Source of the DNA: Rhodovarius crocodyli
Lineage (GTDB): Bacteria > Pseudomonadota > Alphaproteobacteria > Acetobacterales > Acetobacteraceae
Direction: 5' to 3'
DNA: 64,000 nt
Assembly: GCA_945901085.1 (NCBI GenBank)
Contig: CAMDJV010000010.1
Coordinates: forward strand, 44,119 to 108,118
Made by a program: the position numbers and the translations under genes. The notes under the pieces were generated by a model that was not told the DNA's origin, did not search any database, and saw only the letters and a program-made list of their open reading frames with translations. This document shows positions 35,676 through 45,312 of this stretch, piece after piece; positions within the stretch are counted from its first letter, which is position 1, and each line of letters begins with the position of its first letter.

Positions 35676-36286
35676 ACCGACGCCTCGCCCTCGCTTTGCT
35701 GCTGCCCGGCTGCTCGGTGCTGCCGGACCGGCCCTATGTTGAAACCCGCCGCTTTCCGCTCGAGGCAGCGCGCCCGGCGGAATTGCCGGCCCGCCGCCCT
35801 GCCGGGCGCGAGGCGCTGCTGGTGCGCGACATGCGCGCGGGGCCGGGGCTGGACCGGCGCGGCCTGCGCAGCATTCGTGCCGATGGCACCCTGGCCATCG
35901 CGGCCTATGCCGAATGGGCCGCCCCACCGGCCGAGGCGGCCGAGGCCAGCCTGCGGGCCTGGCTGCGCGCCAGCGGGATGTTCGCCGCTGTCGCCGCGCC
36001 GGGCTCGCGCATCGCGGCCGCGCTGGTGCTGGAAAGCGAATTGCTGGCGCTGGAGGTTGATGCCTCTGGCACGGCGCGCGCCACGCTGAGCGTCTTGCTG
36101 GTGGAGGAGAGCGGCCTGGCCTCGGCGCGGCTGCGCGGGCAATTCGGCGCCCATGGCACCGCCGCGCGGCAGGGCGAGGGTGAGGCCGCCGATGCCCGCG
36201 CCATGGTCGCCGCCCTGGGCGCAGCCCTGGCGGTGATGGAAGCGGAATTGGCGGCAGCGCTCAATCGCCAGCCATTGCCGCGCTGA
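35672..36286 (+). CDS. ABC-type transport auxiliary lipoprotein (PqiC-like)
   Basis: 204 residues. It has a lipobox at the end of a short signal (LALALLLPGCSVLPDR). The body matches the ABC_trans_aux/PqiC pattern: LLVRDMRAGPGLDRRGLRSI, and AEWAAPPAEAAEASLRAWLR. It is probably the periplasmic or outer-membrane lipoprotein partner of the MCE system, possibly replacing MlaC. It overlaps mlaD by 4 bp and overlaps the opposite-strand HDAC-like gene tail by 26 bp. Confidence 0.85.
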   Translation: MNRRLALALLLPGCSVLPDRPYVETRRFPLEAARPAELPARRPAGREALLVRDMRAGPGLDRRGLRSIRADGTLAIAAYAEWAAPPAEAAEASLRAWLRASGMFAAVAAPGSRIAAALVLESELLALEVDASGTARATLSVLLVEESGLASARLRGQFGAHGTAARQGEGEAADARAMVAALGAALAVMEAELAAALNRQPLPR

Positions 36287-37199
36287 GCGCCAGCACATGC
36301 GCCGCCGTGCTGGCGGCCAGGGCCTGCAGATCATAGCCACCCTCCAGCATGCTCACCACCGGCACGCCGGGGGCGGCTTCGATGATGGCGCGGGTGATCC
36401 AGGCGAAATCCACCTCATTGAGCCGCAATTGCGCCAGCGGGTCGCGGATATGGGCGTCAAAGCCGGCGGAAATGAGGATCAGGCCGGGGGCGAAACCGGT
36501 CAGGCGCGGCAGGGCTTCGGCCCAGGCCAGGCGGAAATGCTCGCCGGCGGCGCCGGGCGGCAGCGGGATGTTCAGCACATTGCCCACGCCACGCTCGGCG
36601 GCCGCGCCGGTGCCGGGATAGAGCGGCATTTGGTGGCTGGAGATGAATAGGATCGAGGGATCAGCCTCGACACAGGCCTGGGTGCCATTGCCGTGATGCA
36701 CATCGAAATCGACGATCGCCACCCGTGCCACGCCCAGTTCCGCTTGGGCATGGCGCGCGGCCACCACGACATTGCTGAACAGGCAAAAGCCCATGGGCTG
36801 CTCAGGCTCGGCATGATGGCCGGGCGGGCGCACCGCGCAAAAGGCGGCCCGCGCCTCGCCGCGTAACACCGCCTCGACGGCACGAATGCCCGCGCCGGCG
36901 GCACGCAGCGCGGCCTCGGCGCTGCCATGGCTCATGATGGTATCGGCATCGAGCCGCGCACGCTCCCCCGCCTCGGGGCGGATATCGAGGATGGCTGAGA
37001 CATAGGCGGGCGGATGGGCGCGGGCGAGTTGCGCCTCGGTCGCCGCCGGCGCCGCCTCTCGATGCAGGGCGGCGAAATCAGGTGCTTCCAGCGCCTGCCA
37101 GATTGCGCGCAGCCGGTCCGGGCATTCCGGATGGCCCTCGCCCATATCATGGCCGAGGCAGGCCTCGTGGGTGAGGTAGAGGATGGGTTTGTCAGCCAT
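36261..37199 (-). CDS. Histone deacetylase-family amidohydrolase
   Basis: 312 residues from the ATG at 37197-37199. Zinc-hydrolase motifs: CAVRPPGHHAEPEQPMGFCL with the His-His charge relay, VAIVDFDVHHGNGTQ with metal Asp and His, ISAGFDAHIRDPLAQL with metal Asp. In bacteria this family includes acetylpolyamine amidohydrolases and AcuC-like proteins; the substrate is not predictable. It overlaps tusA by 8 bp in the same direction. Confidence 0.92.
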   Translation of the reverse strand: MADKPILYLTHEACLGHDMGEGHPECPDRLRAIWQALEAPDFAALHREAAPAATEAQLARAHPPAYVSAILDIRPEAGERARLDADTIMSHGSAEAALRAAGAGIRAVEAVLRGEARAAFCAVRPPGHHAEPEQPMGFCLFSNVVVAARHAQAELGVARVAIVDFDVHHGNGTQACVEADPSILFISSHQMPLYPGTGAAAERGVGNVLNIPLPPGAAGEHFRLAWAEALPRLTGFAPGLILISAGFDAHIRDPLAQLRLNEVDFAWITRAIIEAAPGVPVVSMLEGGYDLQALAASTAAHVLALSAAMAGD

Positions 37200-37431
37200 C
37201 GGCGCGCCGACGCAGCACGAAGCGGAAATCATCGCCCTCGCGGGTGGCGCTCAGCAGGGCATGGCCGGTCTCGCTGGCGAAGGCGGGGAAATCGGCCTCG
37301 GCAGCCGGGTCGGTGGCCAGCACGGTCAACTCAGCGCCCGGCGGCATGCCGCGCAGCGCCTTATTGGCCTTGAGCACCGGCAGGGGGCAGCGCAGGCCGC
37401 GAACATCCAGGGTGTGTTCCATATCTGCCAT
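37192..37431 (-). CDS. TusA-family sulfurtransferase
   Basis: 79 residues from ATG 37429-37431 (ATG 37420-37422 is possible). The active-site motif is in LDVRGLRCPLPVLKANKAL, where the Cys of CPLP carries persulfide sulfur; FASETGHALL is also typical. It relays sulfur, for example to tRNA thiolation or other pathways. It is first in a two-gene unit with the HDAC-like gene. Confidence 0.92.
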   Translation of the reverse strand: MADMEHTLDVRGLRCPLPVLKANKALRGMPPGAELTVLATDPAAEADFPAFASETGHALLSATREGDDFRFVLRRRADG

Positions 37432-37483
37432 GCAGCATGAGGCGAGGCTTGCCGGCAAGGGGTGGCTTGGGTCAGGGTGGCGC

Positions 37484-38365
37484 ATGCGCATGGGTGTGGA
37501 TCTGGGCGGCACAAAGATCGAGGTGGCGGTGCTCGATGGCGCCGGCCAGGTGGTGCTGCGCCGCCGGGTGGCCACGCCGCGCAGCTATGATGGCGTTCTG
37601 GCGGCGATTGCCGGGCTGGTGGCCGGGGCCGAGGCCGAGCTGGGCGCCTGCTGTTCCCTGGGCATTGGCATTCCCGGCAGCCTCAGCCCGGCCACTGGCC
37701 TGGTGCGCGGCGCCAATTCCACCTGGCTGAATGGCGGGCGGCTGCAGGAGGATCTGGAGCGCGTATTGGCCCGCCCCATCCGGCTGAGCAATGACGCGAA
37801 TTGCCTGGCCATGAGCGAGGCGGCGGATGGCGCGGCGGCGGGCGAGGCCATGGTCTTCGCCGCCATTCTGGGCACCGGGGTGGGCGCTGGGCTGGTGATC
37901 AATGGCCGGGTGATCGAGGGTGCCAATCGGGTGGCGGGCGAATGGGGCCATAACCCCCTGCCCTGGATGAGCCGCGACGAACACCCTGGGCGCCGCTGCT
38001 GGTGCGGCCGGGAGGGCTGCATCGAAACCTTCCTCTGCGGCCCGGCCCTGGCAGCTGATGCGGATGGGCCTGAGGCGCGCGATGCCGCAGCCCTGCCGGC
38101 GCGGGCGGCGGCGGGGGATAGGCAGGCGGCGGCGGCACTGGCCCGGCACAGCCATAGGCTGGCCCGGGCGCTGGCCCATGTCATCAATATGCTCGACCCG
38201 CATTGCATCGTGCTGGGGGGTGGGCTGTCGAATATGGCGCATCTTTATGTCGAGGTGCCCAGGCTTTGGGGCGAATGGGTGTTTTCCGATGTGGTGCGCA
38301 CCAGGCTGGTGCCGGCCCGGCATGGTGACAGCTCCGGCGTGCTGGGCGCGGCCCGGCTGTGGTGA
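37484..38365 (+). CDS. ROK-family sugar kinase
   Basis: 293 residues from ATG 37484, with AGGGTGG upstream; the frame is open further 5' but this fits the family start (MGVDLGGTKIEVAVLDGAG). ROK features are GIGIPGSLSPATGLVRGANS, the catalytic-Asp region LSNDANCLAMSEA, GTGVGAGLVINGRVIEG, and the zinc site RRCWCGREGCIETFLCG. It phosphorylates a hexose, likely fructose or glucose (Mak-like). It overlaps dinB by 4 bp. Confidence 0.92.
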   Translation: MRMGVDLGGTKIEVAVLDGAGQVVLRRRVATPRSYDGVLAAIAGLVAGAEAELGACCSLGIGIPGSLSPATGLVRGANSTWLNGGRLQEDLERVLARPIRLSNDANCLAMSEAADGAAAGEAMVFAAILGTGVGAGLVINGRVIEGANRVAGEWGHNPLPWMSRDEHPGRRCWCGREGCIETFLCGPALAADADGPEARDAAALPARAAAGDRQAAAALARHSHRLARALAHVINMLDPHCIVLGGGLSNMAHLYVEVPRLWGEWVFSDVVRTRLVPARHGDSSGVLGAARLW

Positions 38366-39627
38366 CGGCGCAGAGCCTGTGCCGCGATTGCGGCGAACAG
38401 GGTTTTGCCGCTGCCATCTGCCCCACCTGCCACAGCCGCCGCGTGCTGCGCCATGATGAACTCTTCGCGCTGACCATCGCCCATATTGATTGCGACGCTT
38501 TCTACGCCAGCGTGGAAAAACGCGACGCGCCGGAACTGGCGGCCAAGCCGGTGATCGTGGGCGGGGGCCGGCGCGGGGTGGTGGCGGCCTGCTGCTATAT
38601 TGCCCGCACCCGCGGCGTGCGCTCGGCCATGCCGATGTTCAAGGCGCTGGCGGCCTGTCCCGATGCGGTGGTGCTGCGGCCCAATATGGCGAAATACGCC
38701 GCCGAGGGTGCGCGCATCCGCGTCATGATGCAGGGGCTGACGCCGCTGGTGGAGCCAATGAGCATTGACGAGGCGGTGCTTGACCTCTCGGGCACCGAGG
38801 CGCTGCATCGCGCACCACCCGCCGCCGTGCTGGCGGCATTCGCCCGCCGGGTGGAGCGCGAGGTGGGGGTGACGATTTCCGTGGGCCTCGCCGCCAATCG
38901 GCTGCTGGCGAAGATTGCGGCCGGGCGGGACAAGCCACGCGGCTTTGCGGTGATAGGCCGGGCCGAGGCGGCGGGGCTGCTGGCGGGCGAGCCGGTGCGG
39001 CTGCTGCCCGGCGTCGGCGCAGCGATGGCGGCGAAGCTGCATGCGGCGGGGTTTACCCGCCTCGGCCAACTAGCGGCGCTGGATGCGCGTGACGCCGCGC
39101 GGCGCTTTGGCGAGGAGGGGCCAAGCCTGGCCGCCCGCGCCCGCGGCGAGGATAACCGCCCCGTGGTGCCCGGGCGCGAGACCAAAAATGTGAGCGCCGA
39201 GACCACTTTCGAAACCGATATGACCAACCAGGCCGAGCTGGAGGTGGTGCTGTGGCGGCTGTGCGAAACACTCTCGCGCCGGCTGGCGGCGAAGGATTTT
39301 TCCGCCGGCGGCGTGGTGCTAAAGCTCAAAACCGCCGGTTTTGCCAGCCGCACCCGGGCGGCGCGGCTCGCCGCGCCTTCGCTGGTGCCCGATATCCTGT
39401 TCGCCGCCGCGAGGAACCTGCTGGCGCGGGAGGTGGATGGCACCGCCTTCCGCCTGCTGGGCATCGGCGCCAGCCCGTTGATGCCGGCCGGCGATGCCGA
39501 CCAACCCGATCTGGCCGACCCCGATGCCGAGCGGCGGAGGGCGCGCTGGGCGGCGATGGAGAGCCTGCGCCAGCGCTTTGGCGAGGATGCGGTGCGGCGC
39601 GGGCGGGGGCTGGTGGGTAAAACCTGA
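38362..39627 (+). CDS. dinB: DNA polymerase IV with N-terminal zinc ribbon
   Basis: 421 residues from GTG 38362, overlapping the kinase stop. Y-family polymerase motifs: AHIDCDAFYASVEKRDAPEL, PMSIDEAVLDLSG with catalytic Asp and Glu, ISVGLAANRLLAKIAAG, and a little-finger domain. Ahead of the catalytic core are about 35 extra residues with two Cys pairs (CRDCGEQGFAAAICPTC), absent from E. coli DinB. It does translesion synthesis. No LexA box was identified; being coupled to a kinase gene argues against a simple SOS promoter. Confidence 0.95.
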   Translation: MTAQSLCRDCGEQGFAAAICPTCHSRRVLRHDELFALTIAHIDCDAFYASVEKRDAPELAAKPVIVGGGRRGVVAACCYIARTRGVRSAMPMFKALAACPDAVVLRPNMAKYAAEGARIRVMMQGLTPLVEPMSIDEAVLDLSGTEALHRAPPAAVLAAFARRVEREVGVTISVGLAANRLLAKIAAGRDKPRGFAVIGRAEAAGLLAGEPVRLLPGVGAAMAAKLHAAGFTRLGQLAALDARDAARRFGEEGPSLAARARGEDNRPVVPGRETKNVSAETTFETDMTNQAELEVVLWRLCETLSRRLAAKDFSAGGVVLKLKTAGFASRTRAARLAAPSLVPDILFAAARNLLAREVDGTAFRLLGIGASPLMPAGDADQPDLADPDAERRRARWAAMESLRQRFGEDAVRRGRGLVGKT

Positions 39628-39695
39628 GGGCAAGCGGTTGCCTCGGTGCCGTGGTAGGATGTACCCGTGCCGACGACCGGCCAGGACAACACGCC

Positions 39696-40004
39696 ATGCA
39701 AACGCCCAATGACATCAACGCCGCGCAGCAGATGATGCGCTATGACGCCAACAAGAAAACCGCGCTGATCGCCTATCTGCTGTGGTTCTTCGCCGGCTAT
39801 CTGGGGGCGCATCGCTTCTATCTCGGCCGCATAGTCTCTGGGCTGATCATGCTGGTGCTCTTCATACTGTCCTGCGTCGGCATGTTGATTCTGGTGGGCT
39901 TCATCGGGCTGGCGGTGATCGGGCTGTGGTGGCTGATCGATGGCTTTCTTATCCCGGGCATGATCAGCGACGCGAATAACAAGCTGATCAACAGCCTGCG
40001 CTGA
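39696..40004 (+). CDS. TM2-domain membrane protein
   Basis: 102 residues from ATG 39696. The TM2 domain is clear: KKTALIAYLLWFFAGYLGAH, RFYLGRIVSGLIML, then IGLWWLIDGFLIPGMI, with two membrane segments joined by a short loop. Its function in bacteria is unknown. It ends directly against the convergent Bug gene. Confidence 0.88.
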   Translation: MQTPNDINAAQQMMRYDANKKTALIAYLLWFFAGYLGAHRFYLGRIVSGLIMLVLFILSCVGMLILVGFIGLAVIGLWWLIDGFLIPGMISDANNKLINSLR

Positions 40005-40961
40005 TCACTCCGGCTGCACGCCGGCACGGCTGAGGATGGACAGGCCGCGCGGCGCGGCCTCGGCGATAAAGGCTTCGAATTGCGCGGCGGTTTCGCCCAG
40101 CACCGGTTGCCCGCCCAGGTCACCCAGCTTGCGCGCCACCTCGGGCGTGGCCGCCGCCGCCTGCACCGCGGCATTGAGCCGGGTGACCTCGGCCGGGGCC
40201 AGGCCGCGCGGCCCCCAAAAGGCAAACCAGGGGGCGACGGGGGCGAGTGCGGGCATGCCCATCTCGGCCGCATTGGGGATTTCTGGCGCAACAGCGGTGC
40301 GGCCCGGCCCGGTCACGCAATAGGCCTTCAGCCGCCCCGCCCGCACCAGCGGCAGGGCCGAGAGCAGCGGCGCCATCATCAGGCTGGTCTGGCCACCCAC
40401 CACATCGGCGATGGCGGGCCCGGTGCCGCGATAGGAGACGATCAGCACCGGAACGCCCACTTCCAGCCGGAACAACTCGGTGGCGAGATGGCCGGAGGTG
40501 CCGAGTGAGGTATTGGCGAAGGCATGCGCCTGAGGCCGGGCGCGGATATCGGCGATGAGCGCCGGCAGATCCACCGCCGCCAACCCCGGCGCGCCCACCA
40601 GCACCAGGGGCGAGATGGCCAGACGGGCGATGGGGGTGAAATCGGCAATGGGGTCATAGGGCACCCGGGCCATCACGCCGCGGGCCAGGAGATGGCTGTC
40701 CGAATTGCATAGCAGGGTGCGGCCATCGGCCTCGGCGCGGGCCACCGCAGCGCTGCCCACCGCGCCATTGGCGCCGGAGCGGTTCTCCACCACCCATGGC
40801 GCGCCCTGCGACTGGGTGAGCGCCTCGGCGAAAATGCGGCCCGAGACATCAATGCCGCCACCGGGGGGAAAAGGCACCACGAGCCGCACGCCGGCAGATT
40901 GCGCGCGCGCCGCCCCGGCCAGGGCGAGGGAGGGCATGACAAGCAGGGCGCGGCGGTGCAT
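40005..40961 (-). CDS. Bug/TctC-type periplasmic solute-binding protein
   Basis: 318 residues from ATG 40959-40961 (ATG 40979 is an alternative). Signal peptide MHRRALLVMPSLALAGAARA, then VRLVVPFPPGGGIDVSGRIF, VVENRSGANGAVGSAAVA and VSYRGTGPAIADVVGGQTSL. It binds a carboxylate in the periplasm. No TctAB genes are near. It is divergent from the class II aldolase at 40998, with 36 bp between starts, so they may share regulation. Confidence 0.9.
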   Translation of the reverse strand: MHRRALLVMPSLALAGAARAQSAGVRLVVPFPPGGGIDVSGRIFAEALTQSQGAPWVVENRSGANGAVGSAAVARAEADGRTLLCNSDSHLLARGVMARVPYDPIADFTPIARLAISPLVLVGAPGLAAVDLPALIADIRARPQAHAFANTSLGTSGHLATELFRLEVGVPVLIVSYRGTGPAIADVVGGQTSLMMAPLLSALPLVRAGRLKAYCVTGPGRTAVAPEIPNAAEMGMPALAPVAPWFAFWGPRGLAPAEVTRLNAAVQAAAATPEVARKLGDLGGQPVLGETAAQFEAFIAEAAPRGLSILSRAGVQPE

Positions 40962-40997
40962 CGGTGTTCTTTCGATCATCTGCCAAAGGAATAGGCC

Positions 40998-41699
40998 GTG
41001 GCCACTGAACCGCAAGAGCTTGAAATGCTGGCCCAGGCCAATCGACTCCTCGCACGGGAGGGCATTGTGGATGATTTCGGCCATGTCGCGCTGCGCGATG
41101 GCAGCGACCCCAGCCGCTTCTGGCTCTCCCGCGCCCTGCCGCCCAATGCGGTAACGGCGGCTGATCTGCGGCGCTACGATGCCGAGGGGCGCTGCGAGGA
41201 TGCCACGGTGCACAGCTATTCGGAGGCGGTGCTGCATGCGCGCATTTTTGCCGCCAGGCCCGATGTGATGGTGTGCATCCATCACCATGCGAGGCCACTG
41301 CTGCCCTTCACCATGGCGGGTGCGCCGCCGCTGCGGCCGGTGTTTCATACCGGTGCGATCATGGGCTGGGATGTGCCGGTGTGGGACAGCGCACCCTTCG
41401 GCGCCTCGGGCATGCTGGTCGATACCCTGGCCAAGGCCGATAGCCTGGCCGAGGCGCTGGGCGGCAACCGTGCCGCCCTGCTGCGCGCGCATGGCGCCGT
41501 GGTGGTGGGCTCGGGCATTGCCGAGGCGGTGATGATCGCGATCTATATGGCCGAGAATGCCGCCGTGGCGCTGAGCTGCGGTGCGCCGCATCTCCCCGTG
41601 CCAAGTCTTTCGCGCGAGGAGGCGGCCGAGACCGCGCGCCGGCTGCTCAACCCGCCGACCATCGCCCGGGTTTGGGCCGGGCGGCAGCGGGGGGTGTAA
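40998..41699 (+). CDS. Class II aldolase/adducin-family protein
   Basis: 233 residues from GTG 40998 with AAAGGA upstream. The metal site is visible as His residues in MVCIHHHARPLLPFT and LLRAHGAVVVGSG; FGHVALRDGSD is the substrate-side loop. Members include fuculose-phosphate aldolase and decarboxylase-like proteins, often in hydroxy-acid use. The substrate is unknown. It ends at the base before the dnaJ stop (convergent). Confidence 0.88.
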   Translation: MATEPQELEMLAQANRLLAREGIVDDFGHVALRDGSDPSRFWLSRALPPNAVTAADLRRYDAEGRCEDATVHSYSEAVLHARIFAARPDVMVCIHHHARPLLPFTMAGAPPLRPVFHTGAIMGWDVPVWDSAPFGASGMLVDTLAKADSLAEALGGNRAALLRAHGAVVVGSGIAEAVMIAIYMAENAAVALSCGAPHLPVPSLSREEAAETARRLLNPPTIARVWAGRQRGV

Positions 41700-42824
41700 T
41701 TACCGCCCTAACCCGTCCCAGAAATCCTTCACCTTGGCGAAGAAGCCTTCGCTCTCGGGGGAGGATTTGCCGCTCTGCACCGCCTCAGCCTCGAAAGCCT
41801 CCAGCAATTCCTTCTGCTTGGCGCTGAGGTTCTGCGGGGTTTCGACCGCCACCTGAACATACATGTCGCCACGGGCAGGGTTGCGCAGCACGGAGAAACC
41901 CTTGCCGCGCAGGCGGAAGGAATCGCCCGACTGGGTGCCGGCGGGAATGGTGACGCGCGAGCGGCCGCCATCGATGGAGGGCACCTCGATCTGCCCGCCC
42001 AGCGCCGCCTGGGTCATGCGCAGCGGCACGCGGACCATGATATTGGGTCCCTCGCGCTGGAAGATGGGGTGCGCCTTCACGCCGACATCGACATAGAGAT
42101 CGCCAGCCGGCGCACCGCGCAGGCCGGCCTCGCCCTCGCCGGTCAGGCGGATGCGGGTGCCATCCTCCACGCCGGCGGGAATGGTGACGTTGAGCGTGCG
42201 GTCGCGCTGCACCCGGCCAGCGCCGAGGCAGATCTTGCAGGGGTTCTTGATGATCCGCCCGCTGCCCGAGCAGGTGGGGCAGGTTCGTTCGACCAGAAAA
42301 AACCCCTGCTGGCTGCGCACCTTGCCCGCGCCACGGCAGGTGCCGCATGGCTGGACGCTGGCGCTGCCGCCCTCGGCCCCGCTGCCGGTGCAGGCATCGC
42401 ATTGCACCGAGGAGGGGACGCGCAGTGTTTTCTTGGTGCCGGCAAAGGCCTCCTCCATGGAGATGGAGATATCCTGCCGCAAATCGGCGCCACGGCCGGC
42501 CTGCTGACGCTGGCCGCCACGGCCGGTGAATTGGCCGAAGATATCGGCGAACATATCCTCAAAACCGCCAGGGCCGCCCTGGCCACCGCCGCCACCGCCC
42601 TCGAAGGCAGCATGGCCGTAACGATCATAGGCGGCGCGCTTTTCCCCATCCTTGAGGATGTCGTAAGCCTCATTGGCTTCCTTGAACTTGCCCTCAGCGG
42701 CGGGGTTGCCCTGGTTGCGGTCAGGGTGGTGCTGCATGGCGAGTTTGCGATAGGCGCGCTTGAGGTCGTCGTCAGTCGCGTTGCGCTGGACGCCGAGCAC
42801 TTCGTAGTAGTCACGTTTAGCCAT
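41700..42824 (-). CDS. dnaJ: Chaperone protein DnaJ
   Basis: 374 residues. J domain with the HPD motif ([15 protein letters not shown]), a Gly/Phe-rich region (about 75-110), four CxxCxGxG zinc motifs ([32 protein letters not shown]) and the C-terminal substrate domains. It stimulates the DnaK ATPase. It lies downstream of dnaK but is separated by the R3 hairpin element, which may tune its expression relative to dnaK. Confidence 0.98.
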   Translation of the reverse strand: MAKRDYYEVLGVQRNATDDDLKRAYRKLAMQHHPDRNQGNPAAEGKFKEANEAYDILKDGEKRAAYDRYGHAAFEGGGGGGQGGPGGFEDMFADIFGQFTGRGGQRQQAGRGADLRQDISISMEEAFAGTKKTLRVPSSVQCDACTGSGAEGGSASVQPCGTCRGAGKVRSQQGFFLVERTCPTCSGSGRIIKNPCKICLGAGRVQRDRTLNVTIPAGVEDGTRIRLTGEGEAGLRGAPAGDLYVDVGVKAHPIFQREGPNIMVRVPLRMTQAALGGQIEVPSIDGGRSRVTIPAGTQSGDSFRLRGKGFSVLRNPARGDMYVQVAVETPQNLSAKQKELLEAFEAEAVQSGKSSPESEGFFAKVKDFWDGLGR

Positions 42825-42847
42825 GGATCGCCCCTAAAAAAAGCATC

Positions 42848-42969
42848 GGGGGAATGAATTCCCCCGAACCCCCTTCTTTTATTTTTGATTTATTAGCGCT
42901 AGCTGATAATTTAGCGCCAATAAGATAAAAATAAAAGAATGGGGGCCTGGGGGAAATTCATTTCCCCCA
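42848..42969. repeat. R3 repeat: long inverted repeat between dnaK and dnaJ
   Basis: Outer hairpins GGGGGAATGAATTCCCCC (42848-42865) and CTGGGGGAAATTCATTTCCC (from 42948) flank a near-perfect long stem: CCCCCTTCTTTTATTTTTGA on the left pairs with TAAAAATAAAAGAATGGGGG on the right, meeting around AGCGCTA. It fills almost the whole 158-bp gap and can fold as one large stem or as two small hairpins. Confidence 0.88.
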
Positions 42970-42982
42970 GTTTTCTACCAAA

Positions 42983-44893
42983 TCAATTAGGCTTCTTCTT
43001 CTTAGGATCGACTTCCTCAAACTCAGCATCAACCACCTTATCATTCGGCTTCGCCCCGGGCTGTTCGCCAGCAGCGGGCGCTTCCTCGGCGGCCTGGGCC
43101 TTGTACATCGCCTCGCCCAGCTTCATTGCCACCTGGCTGAGCGCCTCGGCAGCGGCCTGGATGGCGGCGGTGTCCTGGCCTTCCATCGCGGTGCGGGCGG
43201 CGGCAATGGCCTGCTCGGCGGCCAGTTTCTCGGCCTCGGGCACCTTGCCTTCGTTTTCCTTGATGGTCTTCTCGGTGGAGTGCACCAGCGTGTCGAGCTG
43301 GTTGCGCGCCTCCACCCCTTCACGGCGCTGGCGGTCAGCCTCGGCATTGGCCTCGGCCTCTTTCACCATGCGCTCGATATCAGCCTCGGAGAGGCCGCTG
43401 CGCGCCTGGATCTTGATTTGCTGCTCCTTCTGGGTGGCCTTGTCCTTGGCGCTGACGGAGACGATGCCGTTGGCGTCAATGTCGAAGGTCACCTCGATCT
43501 GCGGCACGCCGCGCGGCGCCGGTGGGATCCCCTGCAGGTCGAAATTGCCGAGCAGCTTGTTATCGGCCGCCATTTCACGCTCGCCCTGGAACACCTTGAT
43601 GGTGACCGCGGTCTGATTGTCATCGGCGGTGGAGAAGGACTGGCTCTTCTTGGTGGGAATGGTGGTGTTGCGGTCGATCAGGCGGGTGAAGACGCCGCCG
43701 AGCGTCTCGATACCGAGGGAAAGCGGCGTGACGTCCAGCAGCAGCACGTCCTTGACGTCACCCTTCAGCACGCCGCCCTGGATGGCGGCGCCGATGGCGA
43801 CCACCTCATCGGGGTTGACGTTGCGGGCCGGGTCCTTGCCGAAGAACTGTTTGACGGCCTCAATCACCTTGGGCATGCGGGTCATGCCGCCCACCAGGAT
43901 GACTTCGTCGATCTCGCCCGCCGTCAGGCCAGCATCCTTCAGCGCATTGCGGCAGGGCTCCATGGTGCGCGCCACCAGGTCATCCACCAGGCTTTCCAGC
44001 TTGGCGCGGGTGAACTGCATGACGAGGTGCTTGGGGCCGGAGGCATCGGCGGTGATGAAGGGCAGGTTGATTTCGGTCTGCTTGGCGGAGGACAGCTCGA
44101 TCTTGGCCTTTTCGGCGGCTTCCTTCATCCGCTGCAGGGCGAGTTTGTCGCCACGCAGATCGATGCCGTTTTCTTTCTTGAACTCATCGGCGAGGTAATC
44201 GATCACCCGCTGGTCGAAATCCTCGCCGCCGAGGAAGGTATCGCCATTGGTGGATTTCACCTCGAAGACGCCATCGCCGATTTCGAGCACGGAGACGTCA
44301 AAAGTGCCGCCGCCGAGGTCATAGACCGCGATGATGCCGGAGGTTTTCTTGTCCATGCCATAGGCGAGGGCCGCGGCGGTGGGCTCATTGATGATGCGCA
44401 GCACTTCGAGGCCGGCAATGGCGCCGGCCTCCTTGGTGGCCTGGCGCTGGGCGTCATTGAAATAGGCGGGGACGGTGATGACGGCCTGGGTCACCTTCTC
44501 GCCCAGGAAATCCTCGGCGGTTTGCTTCATCTTGGCCAGGATATCGGCCGAAATCTGCTGCGGCGCGTATGTCTTGCCCTCAACCTCCACGGCGGCGTCA
44601 CCATTGGCGGCGGCGACGATCTTATAGGGGGCGAGGCCGGCCTCCTTCTTCACCATCGCATCCTCGAACCGGCGGCCGATAAGGCGCTTGGTGGCGAAGA
44701 GCGTGTTGGTGGGGTTGGTCACCGCCTGGCGCTTGGCGGCCTGGCCGACGAGGCGCTCACCATTCTTGGCGAAGGCGACCATGGAGGGGGTGGTGCGGGC
44801 ACCTTCGGCGTTCTCGATCACCTTGGGTTCGCCATCCATAATGGCGATGCAGGAATTGGTGGTGCCGAGATCGATACCGATGACTTTGCTCAT
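42983..44893 (-). CDS. dnaK: Chaperone protein DnaK
   Basis: 636 residues. Starts [20 protein letters not shown]; ATPase signatures [19 protein letters not shown] and [17 protein letters not shown]; the linker [18 protein letters not shown] and a substrate domain with an acidic and Lys-rich tail ([11 protein letters not shown]). It is an ATP-driven Hsp70. AGGAG precedes the ATG. Upstream I see no CIRCE element, and a sigma-32 promoter could not be assigned with confidence. Confidence 0.98.
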   Translation of the reverse strand: MSKVIGIDLGTTNSCIAIMDGEPKVIENAEGARTTPSMVAFAKNGERLVGQAAKRQAVTNPTNTLFATKRLIGRRFEDAMVKKEAGLAPYKIVAAANGDAAVEVEGKTYAPQQISADILAKMKQTAEDFLGEKVTQAVITVPAYFNDAQRQATKEAGAIAGLEVLRIINEPTAAALAYGMDKKTSGIIAVYDLGGGTFDVSVLEIGDGVFEVKSTNGDTFLGGEDFDQRVIDYLADEFKKENGIDLRGDKLALQRMKEAAEKAKIELSSAKQTEINLPFITADASGPKHLVMQFTRAKLESLVDDLVARTMEPCRNALKDAGLTAGEIDEVILVGGMTRMPKVIEAVKQFFGKDPARNVNPDEVVAIGAAIQGGVLKGDVKDVLLLDVTPLSLGIETLGGVFTRLIDRNTTIPTKKSQSFSTADDNQTAVTIKVFQGEREMAADNKLLGNFDLQGIPPAPRGVPQIEVTFDIDANGIVSVSAKDKATQKEQQIKIQARSGLSEADIERMVKEAEANAEADRQRREGVEARNQLDTLVHSTEKTIKENEGKVPEAEKLAAEQAIAAARTAMEGQDTAAIQAAAEALSQVAMKLGEAMYKAQAAEEAPAAGEQPGAKPNDKVVDAEFEEVDPKKKKPN

Positions 44894-45312
44894 CCGGGTG
44901 TACTCCTGGTGTGCGGCGGCTTGGATGCGGCCCCAGAAGGCACCGCGCCCGGCCCCTCGCGGATGGGGTTTGGGTTCGTAACCCCGCTCAGATATTCAGC
45001 GGGTGGCGGCTGGGCAAGGGGGTTTGTGCCGCGAAAACGGAAAAGCGCGGATTAATGCCTCGGGGCGGCGCGGGTATAGAAGCCGACGGGGTGGAGTTTT
45101 GGCAGGTGGAGTGGGAGAGGGGAGGGCATCTGGACGAGCTGAGGCGCCACCTATGCGCTAAGATGAGCCCTCAGCCGTTCGGGAACCCAATACCGGGGCC
45201 CGTTTTACACGGTCACGACGCGCGCCGGCCAAAACCCCAGCCTGCGTGTCAGTTCGGCGCTGCCCACGATGTGGCGGAAGGCATCGCGCGGGCCAAATTG
45301 GCCGCCGGGGAG
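44894..45312. other. Region upstream of dnaK without a recognised gene
   Basis: About 420 bp. The part next to dnaK should hold its heat-shock promoter. On the minus strand, CCTTGCCC followed about 16 bases later by GAATATCTGA (around 44985-45025) is a weak candidate. Open frames on the plus strand here have no ribosome binding site and atypical composition. I see no RNA gene. Confidence 0.4.

Noticed and set aside
44894..45060. CIRCE element upstream of dnaK
   Set aside because: The required TTAGCACTC / GAGTGCTAA pair is not present.
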